Positions 32,065 through 39,917 of a stretch of 40,764 nucleotides of DNA are shown piece after piece. The stretch is from the NCBI RefSeq assembly GCF_000308435.1, contig NZ_BAFR01000347.1, positions 1 to 40,764 on the forward strand, given 5' to 3'. The notes beneath the pieces were generated by a model, which was given only the letters and a program-made list of their open reading frames with translations, was not told the origin of the DNA and did not search any database. This DNA is from Nocardia araoensis NBRC 100135. Lineage in GTDB: Bacteria; Actinomycetota; Actinomycetes; Mycobacteriales; Mycobacteriaceae. Positions within the stretch are counted from its first letter, which is position 1. Every line of letters starts with the position of its first letter. Made by a program: the position numbers and the translations under genes.

Positions 32065-33101
32065 GAGTGGGCTCCTCGGACGATGCGGCGGGTGGCGGAG
32101 TCGGTGAGCGAAGGCGGCAGATAGCCCTCGTCGGCGGGGCTGATGCTCAGGCCGGGTGCGACGATCTCATCGATGCGGTCGAGCACCGCGGCGTCGAGCC
32201 GGACGTCCACCGCGCCGAGCTGTCCCTCCAACTGCTCGAGGGTGCGCGGCCCGATGATGACGCTGCTCACCGCCGGATGCTGGAGGACGAACGCCAGCGC
32301 CACGTGCACCAGCGAGAGTCCCGCGTCGTCGGCCAGCTTCGCCAGTTCCTCGGCGGCGGCGCGCTTGCGCTGGTTGGCCGCCAGCGCGGGATCGTGCCGA
32401 TGCGGTTGCCTGGTGAGCCTGCTCGACGGCGGCGCGTCCGTCCCCGGCCGGTATCGCCCGGACAGCCAGCCACCGGCCAGCGGGCTCCAGGTGAGCACCC
32501 CGAGGCCGTACTTCTGGGCGATCGGCAGCGTGGCCCGCTCCGCCGCGCGCGCCAGGATCGAATAGGGCGGCTGTTCGCTGACCGGGCGGGTCAGGTTGCG
32601 GTCCTCGGCCACCCACTGCGCCTCCACCAATTGGTGCGGTTCGAAGGTGGTGGTGCCGTAGTAGCGGATCTTGCCGGCGGCGACCAAGTCGTGCAGGGCG
32701 CGCAGCGTCTCCTCCAGCGGCACGTCCGGGTCGGGACGGTGCACCTGATAGAGGTCGAGATGGTCGGTGTTCAACCGGCGCAGGCTGTCCTCGACGGCGC
32801 GGATGATCCAGCGGCGGGAGTTGCCGCGCGAGTTCGGGTCGACGCCGATCTGCCCGTGGAATTTACTGGCGAGCACGACTTCGTCGCGGCGGCCGGCGAG
32901 CGCCTTGCCGACGATCTCCTCGTTCTCGCCCTGGGAGTAGACGTCGGCGGTGTCGACGACGTTGATGCCCGCGTCGAGCGCGCGGTGGATGATGCGCGCG
33001 GCGTCGTCGTGGTCGCGGTTGGCCCAGGCGCCGAAATTCATGGCGCCCAGAGTGAGCGGGCTGACCAGCACACCCGTGCGGCCGAGATAGCGGAGTGTCA
33101 T
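32061..33101 (-). CDS. Aldo/keto reductase (first of tandem pair)
   Basis: 346 residues, with the same features as the next gene: NVVDTADVYSQGENEEIVGKAL (Asp, Tyr), VVLASKFHGQ (Lys), HLDLYQVHRPDPD (His), and SSVIIGPRTLEQLEGQLGAVD for cofactor binding. Differences lie mainly in the loop around residues 230-245 (DAPPSSRLTRQPHRHD), which may change substrate preference. ATG at 33101 overlaps the preceding monooxygenase stop by four bases. Cytoplasmic. Confidence 0.92.
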   Translation of the reverse strand: MTLRYLGRTGVLVSPLTLGAMNFGAWANRDHDDAARIIHRALDAGINVVDTADVYSQGENEEIVGKALAGRRDEVVLASKFHGQIGVDPNSRGNSRRWIIRAVEDSLRRLNTDHLDLYQVHRPDPDVPLEETLRALHDLVAAGKIRYYGTTTFEPHQLVEAQWVAEDRNLTRPVSEQPPYSILARAAERATLPIAQKYGLGVLTWSPLAGGWLSGRYRPGTDAPPSSRLTRQPHRHDPALAANQRKRAAAEELAKLADDAGLSLVHVALAFVLQHPAVSSVIIGPRTLEQLEGQLGAVDVRLDAAVLDRIDEIVAPGLSISPADEGYLPPSLTDSATRRIVRGAHS

Positions 33102-34447
33102 CGTGGGGTGGTCACTTTCTCGTAGTGCGTACGGCCGAAGGAATTCGCCGGTTCGGTGAGGCCGAGATGCCCGCGCAAGGTGGCGTGCTCGTAGCCCTGC
33201 CGGAACAGGCCACGGGCGCGCAGTTCCGGGATCACCTGATCGACGAACTCCTCCAGATAACTCGGCAGCACGGCCGGGATGATGGTGAAACCGTCGACGC
33301 CGGTCTCGCGGAACCACCGCTCGATGTGGTCGGCCACCGCGACGGGGGTGCCCGCGACCACCCGGTGCCCGCCGAGGAACTCGGTCAGCAGCCTGCGCAC
33401 CGTGTGACCGGTCTCGGTGGCGTAGCGGGTCAGCGATTCGAAGAAGCCCTGCGGGCCGATGCGGCCATCGGGCAGCGCGGTCAGCCGCGCGGGCAGCGGC
33501 GCGTCCAGATCCAGCTCTTCGTCGGGGTAGCCGAGCCAGCGGGCCAGTGCGCGCGCAGGCGCGCTGTCCGCGGGCAACCGCTCTTGCAGCGCGTCGAAGC
33601 GTTCGCGTGCCTGCGCTTCGGTCGCGCCGAGCACCGGCACCAGTCCCGGCAGAATCCGGATGGCCCGCGGGTCCCGGCCCGCGGCAGCGGCAGCGCTCCG
33701 GATCCCGGTGACGAATTCCCTCGCCGCGGTGGCGCTCAACTGGGTCGTGTAGATCGCCTCGGCGTGCGCGGCCGCGAACGCCTTGCCCTGCGGCGACGCT
33801 CCGGCCTGCACCAGCACCGGACGTCCTTGCGGCGACCTGGTGACGTTCAGCGGACCGGCGACGGCGTAGAACTCGCCGCGGTGGTCCACCGCGTGCACCT
33901 TGTCCGGGTCGGCGAAGCGGCCGCCCGCCTGATCCCCGATGACGGCGTCGGCTTCCCAGCTGTCCCAGAGCTTCTGGGTCAACTCCACGAATTCCGCGGC
34001 CCGCCGGTAACGCTCGTCGCGCTCGGGCAGGGACTCGATGCCGAAATTGCGGGCGGCGTTCGGTTCGAACGTGGTGACGACGTTCCAGCCCGCCCGTCCG
34101 CCGCTGGCATGGTCGAGCGAGAGGATCCGCCTGGCGAGGTTGTAGGGCAGGTTCAGCGATGTGGTCGCCGTCGGGATCAGCCCGATCCGTTCGGTCGACA
34201 CGGCAAGCGCCGAAGTCACCAGGATCGGGTCGAGCGTCGCGGCGGGGGCGCGGGCGATGCCCGGCTGCTGCACGGGAATGTCCGGGAACAGCAATCCGTC
34301 CAGCGCGCCGCGCTCGGCGACGGCGGCCACGTGCTGATAGTGCTCGAGCCGGATGAACGCGTCGGCGGGCAGGCCGGGCTCGCGCCAGGCCGCGGGGTGA
34401 TAGCCGGAGCTGCCGACGTTGACGAAGAAGTGCAGGGTGCGGGTCAT
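33098..34447 (-). CDS. NtaA/DszA-type FMN-dependent monooxygenase
   Basis: 449 residues. Blocks: LHFFVNVGSSGYHPAAWREPG at the N-terminus, LDGLLFPDIPV, TERIGLIPTATTSLNLPYNLARRILSLDHASGGRAGWNVVTTFEPNAARNFG, HAVDHRGEFYAVAGPLNVTRSPQGRPVLVQAGASPQGKAFAAAHAEAIYTTQ, and GVDGFTIIPAVLPSYLEEFVDQVIPELRARGLFR. This is the same subgroup as DszA and NtaA; FMNH2 comes from a separate reductase. ATG at 34447 shares one base with the stop of the upstream paralogue (TGATG), and its stop overlaps the next start, so translation is coupled on both sides. Substrate unknown. Confidence 0.9.
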   Translation of the reverse strand: MTRTLHFFVNVGSSGYHPAAWREPGLPADAFIRLEHYQHVAAVAERGALDGLLFPDIPVQQPGIARAPAATLDPILVTSALAVSTERIGLIPTATTSLNLPYNLARRILSLDHASGGRAGWNVVTTFEPNAARNFGIESLPERDERYRRAAEFVELTQKLWDSWEADAVIGDQAGGRFADPDKVHAVDHRGEFYAVAGPLNVTRSPQGRPVLVQAGASPQGKAFAAAHAEAIYTTQLSATAAREFVTGIRSAAAAAGRDPRAIRILPGLVPVLGATEAQARERFDALQERLPADSAPARALARWLGYPDEELDLDAPLPARLTALPDGRIGPQGFFESLTRYATETGHTVRRLLTEFLGGHRVVAGTPVAVADHIERWFRETGVDGFTIIPAVLPSYLEEFVDQVIPELRARGLFRQGYEHATLRGHLGLTEPANSFGRTHYEKVTTPR

Positions 34448-35787
34448 CAGGCGGCTCCTTCCGCGCGGGGGCGGGTGTGCCCAGGGACGGGCAACCCGAG
34501 ATGCCCACGCAGCGTGGTGGTCTCGTACTCGGTGCGCAGCACGCCGCGCCGCCGCAGAATGGGCACCACGCCGTCGACGAAATCGTCGAATCCGTCCGGC
34601 AGCACGTCGGGCATCAGGTTGAAGCCGTCGGCGATGCCTTTGTCCACCCAGTCGACGATCGCGTCGGCGATCTGTTCCGGTGTGCCGGTGACGATGCGGT
34701 GGCCGGCGCCGCCGCCGAGCTTGCGCAGCAATTGGCGCACGGTGAGGTCGTCCCGGCGAGCCAGCCCGAGCGCGATCTTGTAGAAAGTTTGCGAGCCGCC
34801 CGCCCGGTCCGGCTCGGGCAGCAGGTGCCACGGCAGCGGCGCATCCAGCCGCAATGCTTCACGGTCCACGCCGAGCTGGGCGGCCAGCCGGCTCAGCGCG
34901 TAGTCCGGCGGCACCAGTTCGTCGAGCAGCTCCCGCCGCTGCGCGGCCTCCCGTTCGGTCGAGCCGAGCACCGTCGACAGACCCGGCAGGATCAGCACGT
35001 CCTCGGCGCGGCGGCCCAACGCCACCGCGCGCGATTTCACGTCGCGGTAGTACTCACCGGCCTCCTGCTCGGTCTGCGCCGCCGTGAAGATCACCTCGCC
35101 GACCCTGGCGGCCAGCCCGCGGCCGTCACTGGACGCGCCCGCCTGCACCACCACGGGTTCGCCCTGCGGGGACCGCGGCACGTTGAGCGGACCGGCCACC
35201 CGGAAGTGCGTGCCGCGATGATCGACGGGATGGATCTTGTCCGGATCGGCGAAGCGGTGCGCGGCCTTGTCGCCGACCAGAGCGCCGGGCTCCCAGCTGT
35301 TCCACAACGCGCGCACCACGGCGACGAACTCCGCGGCGCGCTGGTAGCGGGCCCCGTGCTCGGGCTCCTCGTCGAACCCGAAGTTGCGGGCGGCGTCCGC
35401 TCCCGCGGTGGTCACCACGTTCCAGCCGGAGCGGCCCCCGCTGAGCAGGTCGAGCGAGGCGAAGCGGCGGGCCACGTCGTAGGGGTGGTTGTAGCTCGAC
35501 GAGAGCGTGGCGATCAACCCGATGCGGCTGGTGGCCGCGGCCACCGCGGCCAGGATCACCGAGGGCTCCAAGCTGTTGAACGGCCGGTACCGGATGTCCT
35601 CCCGGATGGCCGGGCCGTCGGCGAGGAAGACGGCGTCGAACCGGGCCTCCTCGGCGCGCCGGGCGATCCGCACGTAATGGTCGAGCCCGAAGCTCGCCAC
35701 CGGGTCCGTCCCGGGGAAACGCCAGGAGCCGCCGAAGACGCCGGCATTGAGGATGTTGACGTTCAGGTGCACTTGCCGTCGGCTCAT
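34447..35787 (-). CDS. NtaA/DszA-type FMN-dependent monooxygenase (upstream paralogue)
   Basis: 446 residues. It starts VHLNVNILNAGVFGGSWRFPG, then FDAVFLADGPAIRED, SRIGLIATLSSSYNHPYDVARRFASLDLLSGGRSGWNVVTTAGADAARNFG, PVDHRGTHFRVAGPLNVPRSPQGEPVVVQAGASSDGRGLAARVGEVIFTAAQT, and IADGFNLMPDVLPDGFDDFVDGVVPILRRRGVLR. One of four members of this family in the island. ATG at 35787 overlaps the stop of the acyl-CoA-dehydrogenase-like gene by four bases. Probably works with that flavoprotein on one compound (DszC/DszA logic: S-oxidation followed by C-S cleavage), which is an inference from order alone. Confidence 0.9.
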   Translation of the reverse strand: MSRRQVHLNVNILNAGVFGGSWRFPGTDPVASFGLDHYVRIARRAEEARFDAVFLADGPAIREDIRYRPFNSLEPSVILAAVAAATSRIGLIATLSSSYNHPYDVARRFASLDLLSGGRSGWNVVTTAGADAARNFGFDEEPEHGARYQRAAEFVAVVRALWNSWEPGALVGDKAAHRFADPDKIHPVDHRGTHFRVAGPLNVPRSPQGEPVVVQAGASSDGRGLAARVGEVIFTAAQTEQEAGEYYRDVKSRAVALGRRAEDVLILPGLSTVLGSTEREAAQRRELLDELVPPDYALSRLAAQLGVDREALRLDAPLPWHLLPEPDRAGGSQTFYKIALGLARRDDLTVRQLLRKLGGGAGHRIVTGTPEQIADAIVDWVDKGIADGFNLMPDVLPDGFDDFVDGVVPILRRRGVLRTEYETTTLRGHLGLPVPGHTRPRAEGAA

Positions 35788-36980
35788 GGTCGCTCCGCTG
35801 CTCGGCCCGCCGCCAGCGCCGTGCGACCCAGGTCGGCCAGCACGAAATCGCTCTGCGGGAAATGGATTCGCCCCACCAGGGCGTCGCGGTGGTGGCGCTC
35901 GAGGGGATTGCGGCGATCCAGCCCCGGGTTCCCGGTCAAGTCGAGCGCGGACTCGGTGACCCGGATGGCGGTGGTGGTCGCGACGTGTTTGGCCAGCGCG
36001 GGCAGCGCGCCCGCCGGATCGCGGGCCAGGCTCGCGACCGCGTGGCGCAGCAGCGCCCGGCTGGTCTGGATCCACGCCTCGATCTCCCCGACGCGGTCGT
36101 GGAAGCGCGGCACGGTGGCCAGGGCGGCGCCCAGCGCGGTCGGCACCCTGGTGTGCAGGTAGCGCACCAGCCAGTCGCGCGCGGCGATCGCGACGCCGTT
36201 GTAGTTGGCGGCCAGCAGCAGCGGCAGCGCCTGGCGGCCCGCGCGGCGCACCTTCGCCGTGCCGGCGGAGGGATCGCGCAGGTCGACGAGCCGGGCGTGC
36301 GGCACAACGGCAGCATCGAAGATCACCGACTGGGTGTCGGAAGCCCGCAGGCCGAGGTGGTTCCACGTGCGCTCCACTCGCCAGCCGGTCACCGACCGGT
36401 CCAGCAGGAAGGTCGCGATGCGCGGCTGCGGCTCCGCGGTGCTGGTCGTCACGGTGAACCAGGTCAGACCGGAAATGCCGGTGGCGTAGGCCTTCTCGCC
36501 GTCGATGCGCCAGTCGCCCGACGGCAGCCGGGCCGCGGTGGTCGCGGGCACGCCGCCGCGCGCCAGGCTGCCGAGTTCGCGTTCCACCGCGAGACCGTTG
36601 ATCAGCGCGCCGTCGGCGGCGGCCGACCGCAGCACCAGCTCCTTCAACTCGCCCGGCCACGGGCTGTCCGGGTGGAGCATGCCGAGGTGGTTCGTGAAGT
36701 TCCACTGCAGGATCAGGCCGACCGAGGGGTCGGCGGCGCCCACCCGCTCGATGAGTTCCACCGCTTCGGCGATGCCCGCGCCGCGCCCGCCGTAGGCGAC
36801 CGGGACGGTCAAGGCGGGCGCGCCGATGGCGTGCAGCGCCTCGAACGCCGCGAACGGGAAGGATCCGGCCCGGTCGTGTTCCTCGGCGCGCCCGGCGATC
36901 GTGGCGAGCACGCCGGTCAGCGCGTGCTCGTCCAAGCCGGTCGGCCTGGTATCGGCGGTCGTTGGCAATGTTTCGGTCAT
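35784..36980 (-). CDS. Acyl-CoA-dehydrogenase-like monooxygenase, first gene of minus-strand operon
   Basis: 398 residues. Segments: FAAFEALHAIGAPALTVPVAYGGRGAGIAEAVELIERVGAADPSVGLILQWNFTNHL, ALINGLAVERELGSLARG, DWRIDGEKAYATGISGLTWFTVTTST, RTWNHLGLRASDTQSVIFDAAVVP, and ESALDLTGNPGLDRRNPLERHHRDAL. The last motif resembles the substrate-binding end of acyl-CoA dehydrogenases and SfnB-type proteins. The ATG at 36980 was chosen; the frame is open further back to 37142, but the extra part has no conserved sequence and overlaps the predicted leader peptide. The Shine-Dalgarno sequence is weak (GAGCG). Preceded by promoter, cysteine leader peptide and hairpin. Confidence 0.88.
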   Translation of the reverse strand: MTETLPTTADTRPTGLDEHALTGVLATIAGRAEEHDRAGSFPFAAFEALHAIGAPALTVPVAYGGRGAGIAEAVELIERVGAADPSVGLILQWNFTNHLGMLHPDSPWPGELKELVLRSAAADGALINGLAVERELGSLARGGVPATTAARLPSGDWRIDGEKAYATGISGLTWFTVTTSTAEPQPRIATFLLDRSVTGWRVERTWNHLGLRASDTQSVIFDAAVVPHARLVDLRDPSAGTAKVRRAGRQALPLLLAANYNGVAIAARDWLVRYLHTRVPTALGAALATVPRFHDRVGEIEAWIQTSRALLRHAVASLARDPAGALPALAKHVATTTAIRVTESALDLTGNPGLDRRNPLERHHRDALVGRIHFPQSDFVLADLGRTALAAGRAAERP

Positions 36981-37070
36981 GACGCGCTCGCGGCGCGCGG
37001 TGGCACACAATTCATGATTTCTCGGCAAACTCGTTCGCAAGGTGTGGCCGCAGGGGCAAGGAATGGAATA

Positions 37071-37095
37071 CGGTGACGAAATTCCGGCGTCACCG
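37071..37095 (-). promoter_or_regulatory. Attenuator-like hairpin at the end of the cysteine leader peptide
   Basis: Perfect 8-bp inverted repeat CGGTGACG / CGTCACCG with a 9-base loop. On the transcript the 5' arm starts at the last sense codon (CGG, Arg) and covers the TGA of the leader peptide. A ribosome paused on the two Cys codons just before would block it, whereas one that terminates and leaves would let it form. A short T/C-rich stretch follows. Confidence 0.6.
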
Positions 37096-37152
37096 GCAAC
37101 AGCGAAACGGCACCGAAAGCGATGTGCCCCACTGTGTTTCATGCTTTGCCAC
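37090..37152 (-). CDS. Predicted cysteine leader peptide (ends Arg-Cys-Cys-Arg)
   Basis: A 20-residue frame beginning with GTG at 37152, five bases after GAGAGGAG (37158-37165), and ending PFRCCR-stop (codons CGC TGT TGC CGG TGA). The stop lies 109 bases upstream of the first structural gene. Its end is part of a perfect 8-bp hairpin. A second leader with the same C-terminal residues, the same Shine-Dalgarno spacing and a matching promoter is at 21106-21210. Cysteine-codon short frames that attenuate sulfur operons are known in mycobacteria. Predicted effect: plentiful Cys-tRNA allows quick translation and reduces downstream expression; cysteine shortage causes a pause and raises it. Confidence 0.68.
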   Translation of the reverse strand: MAKHETQWGTSLSVPFRCCR

Positions 37153-37186
37153 GGGGACTCCTCTCGTTCGTGCCGCCTGCGATCCC

Positions 37187-37247
37187 AGTATCGGAAGCGG
37201 GAAACCGGCGAACAAGGCAGTCGTCCTACGAGAATCGTTTAGTTTTT
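37187..37247 (-). promoter_or_regulatory. Operator-like dyad and promoter of the minus-strand operon
   Basis: Read on the minus strand: the dyad AACTAAACGATTCTCGTAG (core ACGA-TTC-TCGT, within 37226-37244), then CTGCCTTGTTCG (37209-37220). The promoter is -35 TTGTTC (37210-37215), 17 bases, and -10 GATACT (37187-37192). Nineteen of 22 bases of the dyad region and all 12 of the next block match the other operon at 21013-21051, in the same order and distance. The arms CGAGAA / TTCTCG (37229-37234 / 37246-37251) form an overlapping inverted repeat. The LysR gene ends 20 bases away. Confidence 0.7.
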
Positions 37248-37267
37248 CTCGACGGTCCGGACGCGGT

Positions 37268-38173
37268 TCACGACGCCAATCGCTGCGGGCTGGCGAGGGT
37301 GCGCAGGGCGCGGATGGCGGCCGCGACGGCGGGACGTTCCAGCGACGCCTGCCGGTAGGTGACCCCGATCTGCCGTGTCCCGTTGGCCACCGTGCAGGCG
37401 ATCAGATGGCGATGCTCGTCGTCGACCGACATCTCCGGCACGATCGTGACGCCCAGCCCGTACTCGACCATCTCGGCCATTCCGGCGAAGCTACCGCTGC
37501 GGTGCTCGATGCGGGGTGCGAAACCGGCCTCGCGGCAGGCGTAGAGCACCGAGACGATCGACGGTGCGCCGTCGCGCGCGGCGATCCAGTCCGCGTCCCG
37601 GACCGCGGCGAGTCCGTGCTGGCGGACCCGCTCCCGCACTCCGTCCGGCGCCAGCAGCACCAGCGGGTCGCCGAACAGGAATTCCGAGCTCAGGCCGAGC
37701 GGCAGGTCGCGGGCGCGGAAGGAATAGGCGTAGGTGATGGCCAGATCCACCTCCTGCTGCCGCACCGCGGGCACCGAGTCCACCGGCATCAGGTCCACCA
37801 CCCGCACCCGCAGATTCGGGTACTCCGCGCGCAACTGCGCCGCGGCGGGCAGCGCCAGCCGCGACTGCGCGGTGCGGAACGTCGCGAGGGTCAGTACCCC
37901 GGTGACCTTCTCGGCGGTGGCGGCCACCGCACTCTCGGCCTCCTCCAGCGCGGCGATGATCCGCGAGGTGTGGTCGACCAGCACCCGGCCCGCCGGGGTC
38001 AGGCGCAGCACCCGGCCCTCCCTGCGGGTCAGCACGGTGCCCACTTCGTCCTCGAGGATGCGCAACTGCTGCGACACCGCCGAGGTCGTGATGCCGTGCA
38101 GCTCCGATACCGCGGTCATGGTCGTGCGTTCGGCCAGATCCCGCAACAGGATAAGACGCCGGATGTCGTACAC
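37268..38173 (-). CDS. LysR-family transcriptional regulator of the sulfur-type island
   Basis: 301 residues. N-terminal HTH: IRRLILLRDLAERTTMTAVSELHGITTSAVSQQLRILEDEVGTVLTRREGRVLRLTPAG (about residues 4-62). The effector domain runs from GVLTLATFRTAQSRLALPAAAQLRAEYPNLRVRVVDL to VEYGLGVTIVPEMSV. The start is GTG at 38173. It sits between the minus-strand monooxygenase operon and the dipeptide-type ABC transporter, all on the same strand. It is the best candidate for binding the ACGA-N3-TCGT dyads at 21013-21034 and 37226-37247. Whether it senses a sulfur metabolite, like CysB/Cbl, or the island's substrate is not known. Confidence 0.9.
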   Translation of the reverse strand: MYDIRRLILLRDLAERTTMTAVSELHGITTSAVSQQLRILEDEVGTVLTRREGRVLRLTPAGRVLVDHTSRIIAALEEAESAVAATAEKVTGVLTLATFRTAQSRLALPAAAQLRAEYPNLRVRVVDLMPVDSVPAVRQQEVDLAITYAYSFRARDLPLGLSSEFLFGDPLVLLAPDGVRERVRQHGLAAVRDADWIAARDGAPSIVSVLYACREAGFAPRIEHRSGSFAGMAEMVEYGLGVTIVPEMSVDDEHRHLIACTVANGTRQIGVTYRQASLERPAVAAAIRALRTLASPQRLAS

Positions 38174-38247
38174 GACTGCCTCGCTTTCGCTGCCTGTTCC
38201 GGATCACGATCATCGGCCTCGGCAACGGTGGAGGAAATGCTTACGAT

Positions 38248-38260
38248 CAGAACGATTCTG
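38248..38260. promoter_or_regulatory. Small dyad upstream of lysR
   Basis: CAGAA-CGA-TTCTG, a perfect 5-3-5 inverted repeat 75-87 bases upstream of the LysR start. It contains AACGATTCT, also present in the dyad at 37226-37244, so it may be a weak autoregulatory site of the same regulator. Confidence 0.35.
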
Positions 38261-38267
38261 TGCGGGA

Positions 38268-39917
38268 TCAAGTCGGTGACAGCGCGCCCACGGGCAAAGG
38301 GGTTTCCGGCCTCCGCGTGGGCGCCCCGGGGACCGCCGCCAGCAGCCGCCGCGTGTACTCCGCCGACGGCTCGGCGAAAACGGACGCCACCGGACCCGTT
38401 TCCACGATTCGCCCGCCACGCATCACCGTGACGTCGTCGGCGATCAGCCGCACCACGCCGAGATCGTGGGTGATGAACAGGTAGGTGAGCCGCTGCTCGT
38501 GCTGTAGATCGACCAGCAATTGCAGGATCTGCGCCTGCACCGACACGTCCAGCGCCGAGACCGCCTCGTCCAGCACCAGCATCCGCGGTCCGGCGGCCAG
38601 GGCGCGGGCGATCGCCACCCGCTGCCGCTGCCCGCCGGACAGTTCGGCGGGCCTGCGGCGCAGGTGCGAGCGGTCCAGCGCCACCGCGTCCAGCAGTTCG
38701 GCCACGCGCTGTCGCCGCCGGGCGCGGTCGGGCAGTAGTCCGAGCGATACCAGCGGCTCCGCGATGATCGTCTCGACGTCGAACCTGGGATCGAGGGAGG
38801 AATACGGGTTCTGGTAGACGAACTGGATCTCGCGCCGGATCGGCCGAGCCCGCCTGCGGGACAATCCGCTGATCCGCTCGCCGTGCAACAGGACCTCCCC
38901 GGTGTCCGGTGCGGTCAGTCCCACCGCGATCCGGGCCAGCGTGGACTTGCCCGCGCCGGACTCGCCGACCACCGCGTGCGTCGATCCAGCGACGACGTCC
39001 AGGGAGATGTCGTCCACCGCGCGGATCTGCCCGCCGAAGGTCTTGGCCACCGCGCGCACCCGGAGCACGACCGAGCCGCGGTCGGGGGTCCTGCGGGCGG
39101 TGGCGCCGGTCGGCGTGAGCGGTTCGCTGTGCCGGGAGGGCGCCGCGGCGACCAGCTCGCGGGTGTACGCGGTGCGTGGCGCGGCGAGGATGCCCGCGGT
39201 CGCGCCCTCCTCGACGATGCGCCCGTCGCGCATCACGATCAACCGGTCCGAGCGCTCGGCGGCCACGCCCAGGTCGTGGGTGACCAGCAGCACCCCGAGC
39301 CCGAGCGTGGCGCGCAACCGCGCCAGATGGTCCAGGATGACCTGCTGCACCGTCACATCCAGTGCCGAGGTCGGTTCGTCGGCCACCAGCAGGGCGGGGT
39401 CGTTGGCGAGGGCGATCGCGATCAGCACCCGCTGCTTCATGCCGCCGGACAGCTCGTGCGGATACTGCCGGTACACCCGCTCGGGATCGGACAATCCCGC
39501 GAGTTCCAGCTTCGCGACGGCCAGCTCGCGGGCCGCGGCGCCGTCGACGCGCCGATGCAGCCGCAGCGCCTCGCCGACCTGGGTGCCCACCCGTTTGACC
39601 GGGTTCAGCGAGGTTCCCGGGTCCTGCGGGACGAATCCGACGAACGGGCCGCGCAGCCGCGCCAGCCTGCGTTCCCGCCACCGCGCGACGTCCTGGCCGT
39701 CGAGTTCCAGCGCCCGCGCTCGCACCAGGGCCGAGTCCGGCAGCAGCCGCAGCGCGGCGTGCACGGTGGTGCTCTTGCCCGAGCCGGATTCGCCCACAAC
39801 GGAGACGAATTCGCCGGGGCGCACGGCCAAGGACACCCCGTCGACGGCGTAGCCGTGCGCGGACCGGTAGCGCACCCGCAGGTCGTCGACGCGCAGCAGC
39901 GGTTCGTTCGTGCCCAT
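38268..39917 (-). CDS. Fused double ATP-binding protein of a dipeptide/opine-type ABC transporter
   Basis: 549 residues containing two complete ATPase units (DppD-like and DppF-like) in one chain. Unit 1: Walker A GESGSGKST at 42-50, signature ELSGGMKQRV, Walker B LLVADEPTSALD, and switch LLVTHDLGV. Unit 2: Walker A GESGAGKST near 316-324, signature ELSGGQRQRV, Walker B MLVLDEAVSALD, and FITHDLGV. Each unit is followed by the oligopeptide-type tail (YTRELVAAAP; YTRRLLAAVPGAP). It powers the permease encoded just upstream, sharing one base with it (TGATG at 39917). Fusions like this are common for glutathione-, opine- or peptide-type importers in actinobacteria and are often found beside sulfur-scavenging genes. 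Ligand unknown; the partner binding-protein gene should be right of the window. Confidence 0.93.
   Translation of the reverse strand: MGTNEPLLRVDDLRVRYRSAHGYAVDGVSLAVRPGEFVSVVGESGSGKSTTVHAALRLLPDSALVRARALELDGQDVARWRERRLARLRGPFVGFVPQDPGTSLNPVKRVGTQVGEALRLHRRVDGAAARELAVAKLELAGLSDPERVYRQYPHELSGGMKQRVLIAIALANDPALLVADEPTSALDVTVQQVILDHLARLRATLGLGVLLVTHDLGVAAERSDRLIVMRDGRIVEEGATAGILAAPRTAYTRELVAAAPSRHSEPLTPTGATARRTPDRGSVVLRVRAVAKTFGGQIRAVDDISLDVVAGSTHAVVGESGAGKSTLARIAVGLTAPDTGEVLLHGERISGLSRRRARPIRREIQFVYQNPYSSLDPRFDVETIIAEPLVSLGLLPDRARRRQRVAELLDAVALDRSHLRRRPAELSGGQRQRVAIARALAAGPRMLVLDEAVSALDVSVQAQILQLLVDLQHEQRLTYLFITHDLGVVRLIADDVTVMRGGRIVETGPVASVFAEPSAEYTRRLLAAVPGAPTRRPETPLPVGALSPT

Noticed and set aside
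36981..37142. Upstream start at 37142 for the first acyl-CoA-dehydrogenase-like gene
   Set aside because: The extra 54 residues show no family similarity and overlap the predicted leader peptide and hairpin.
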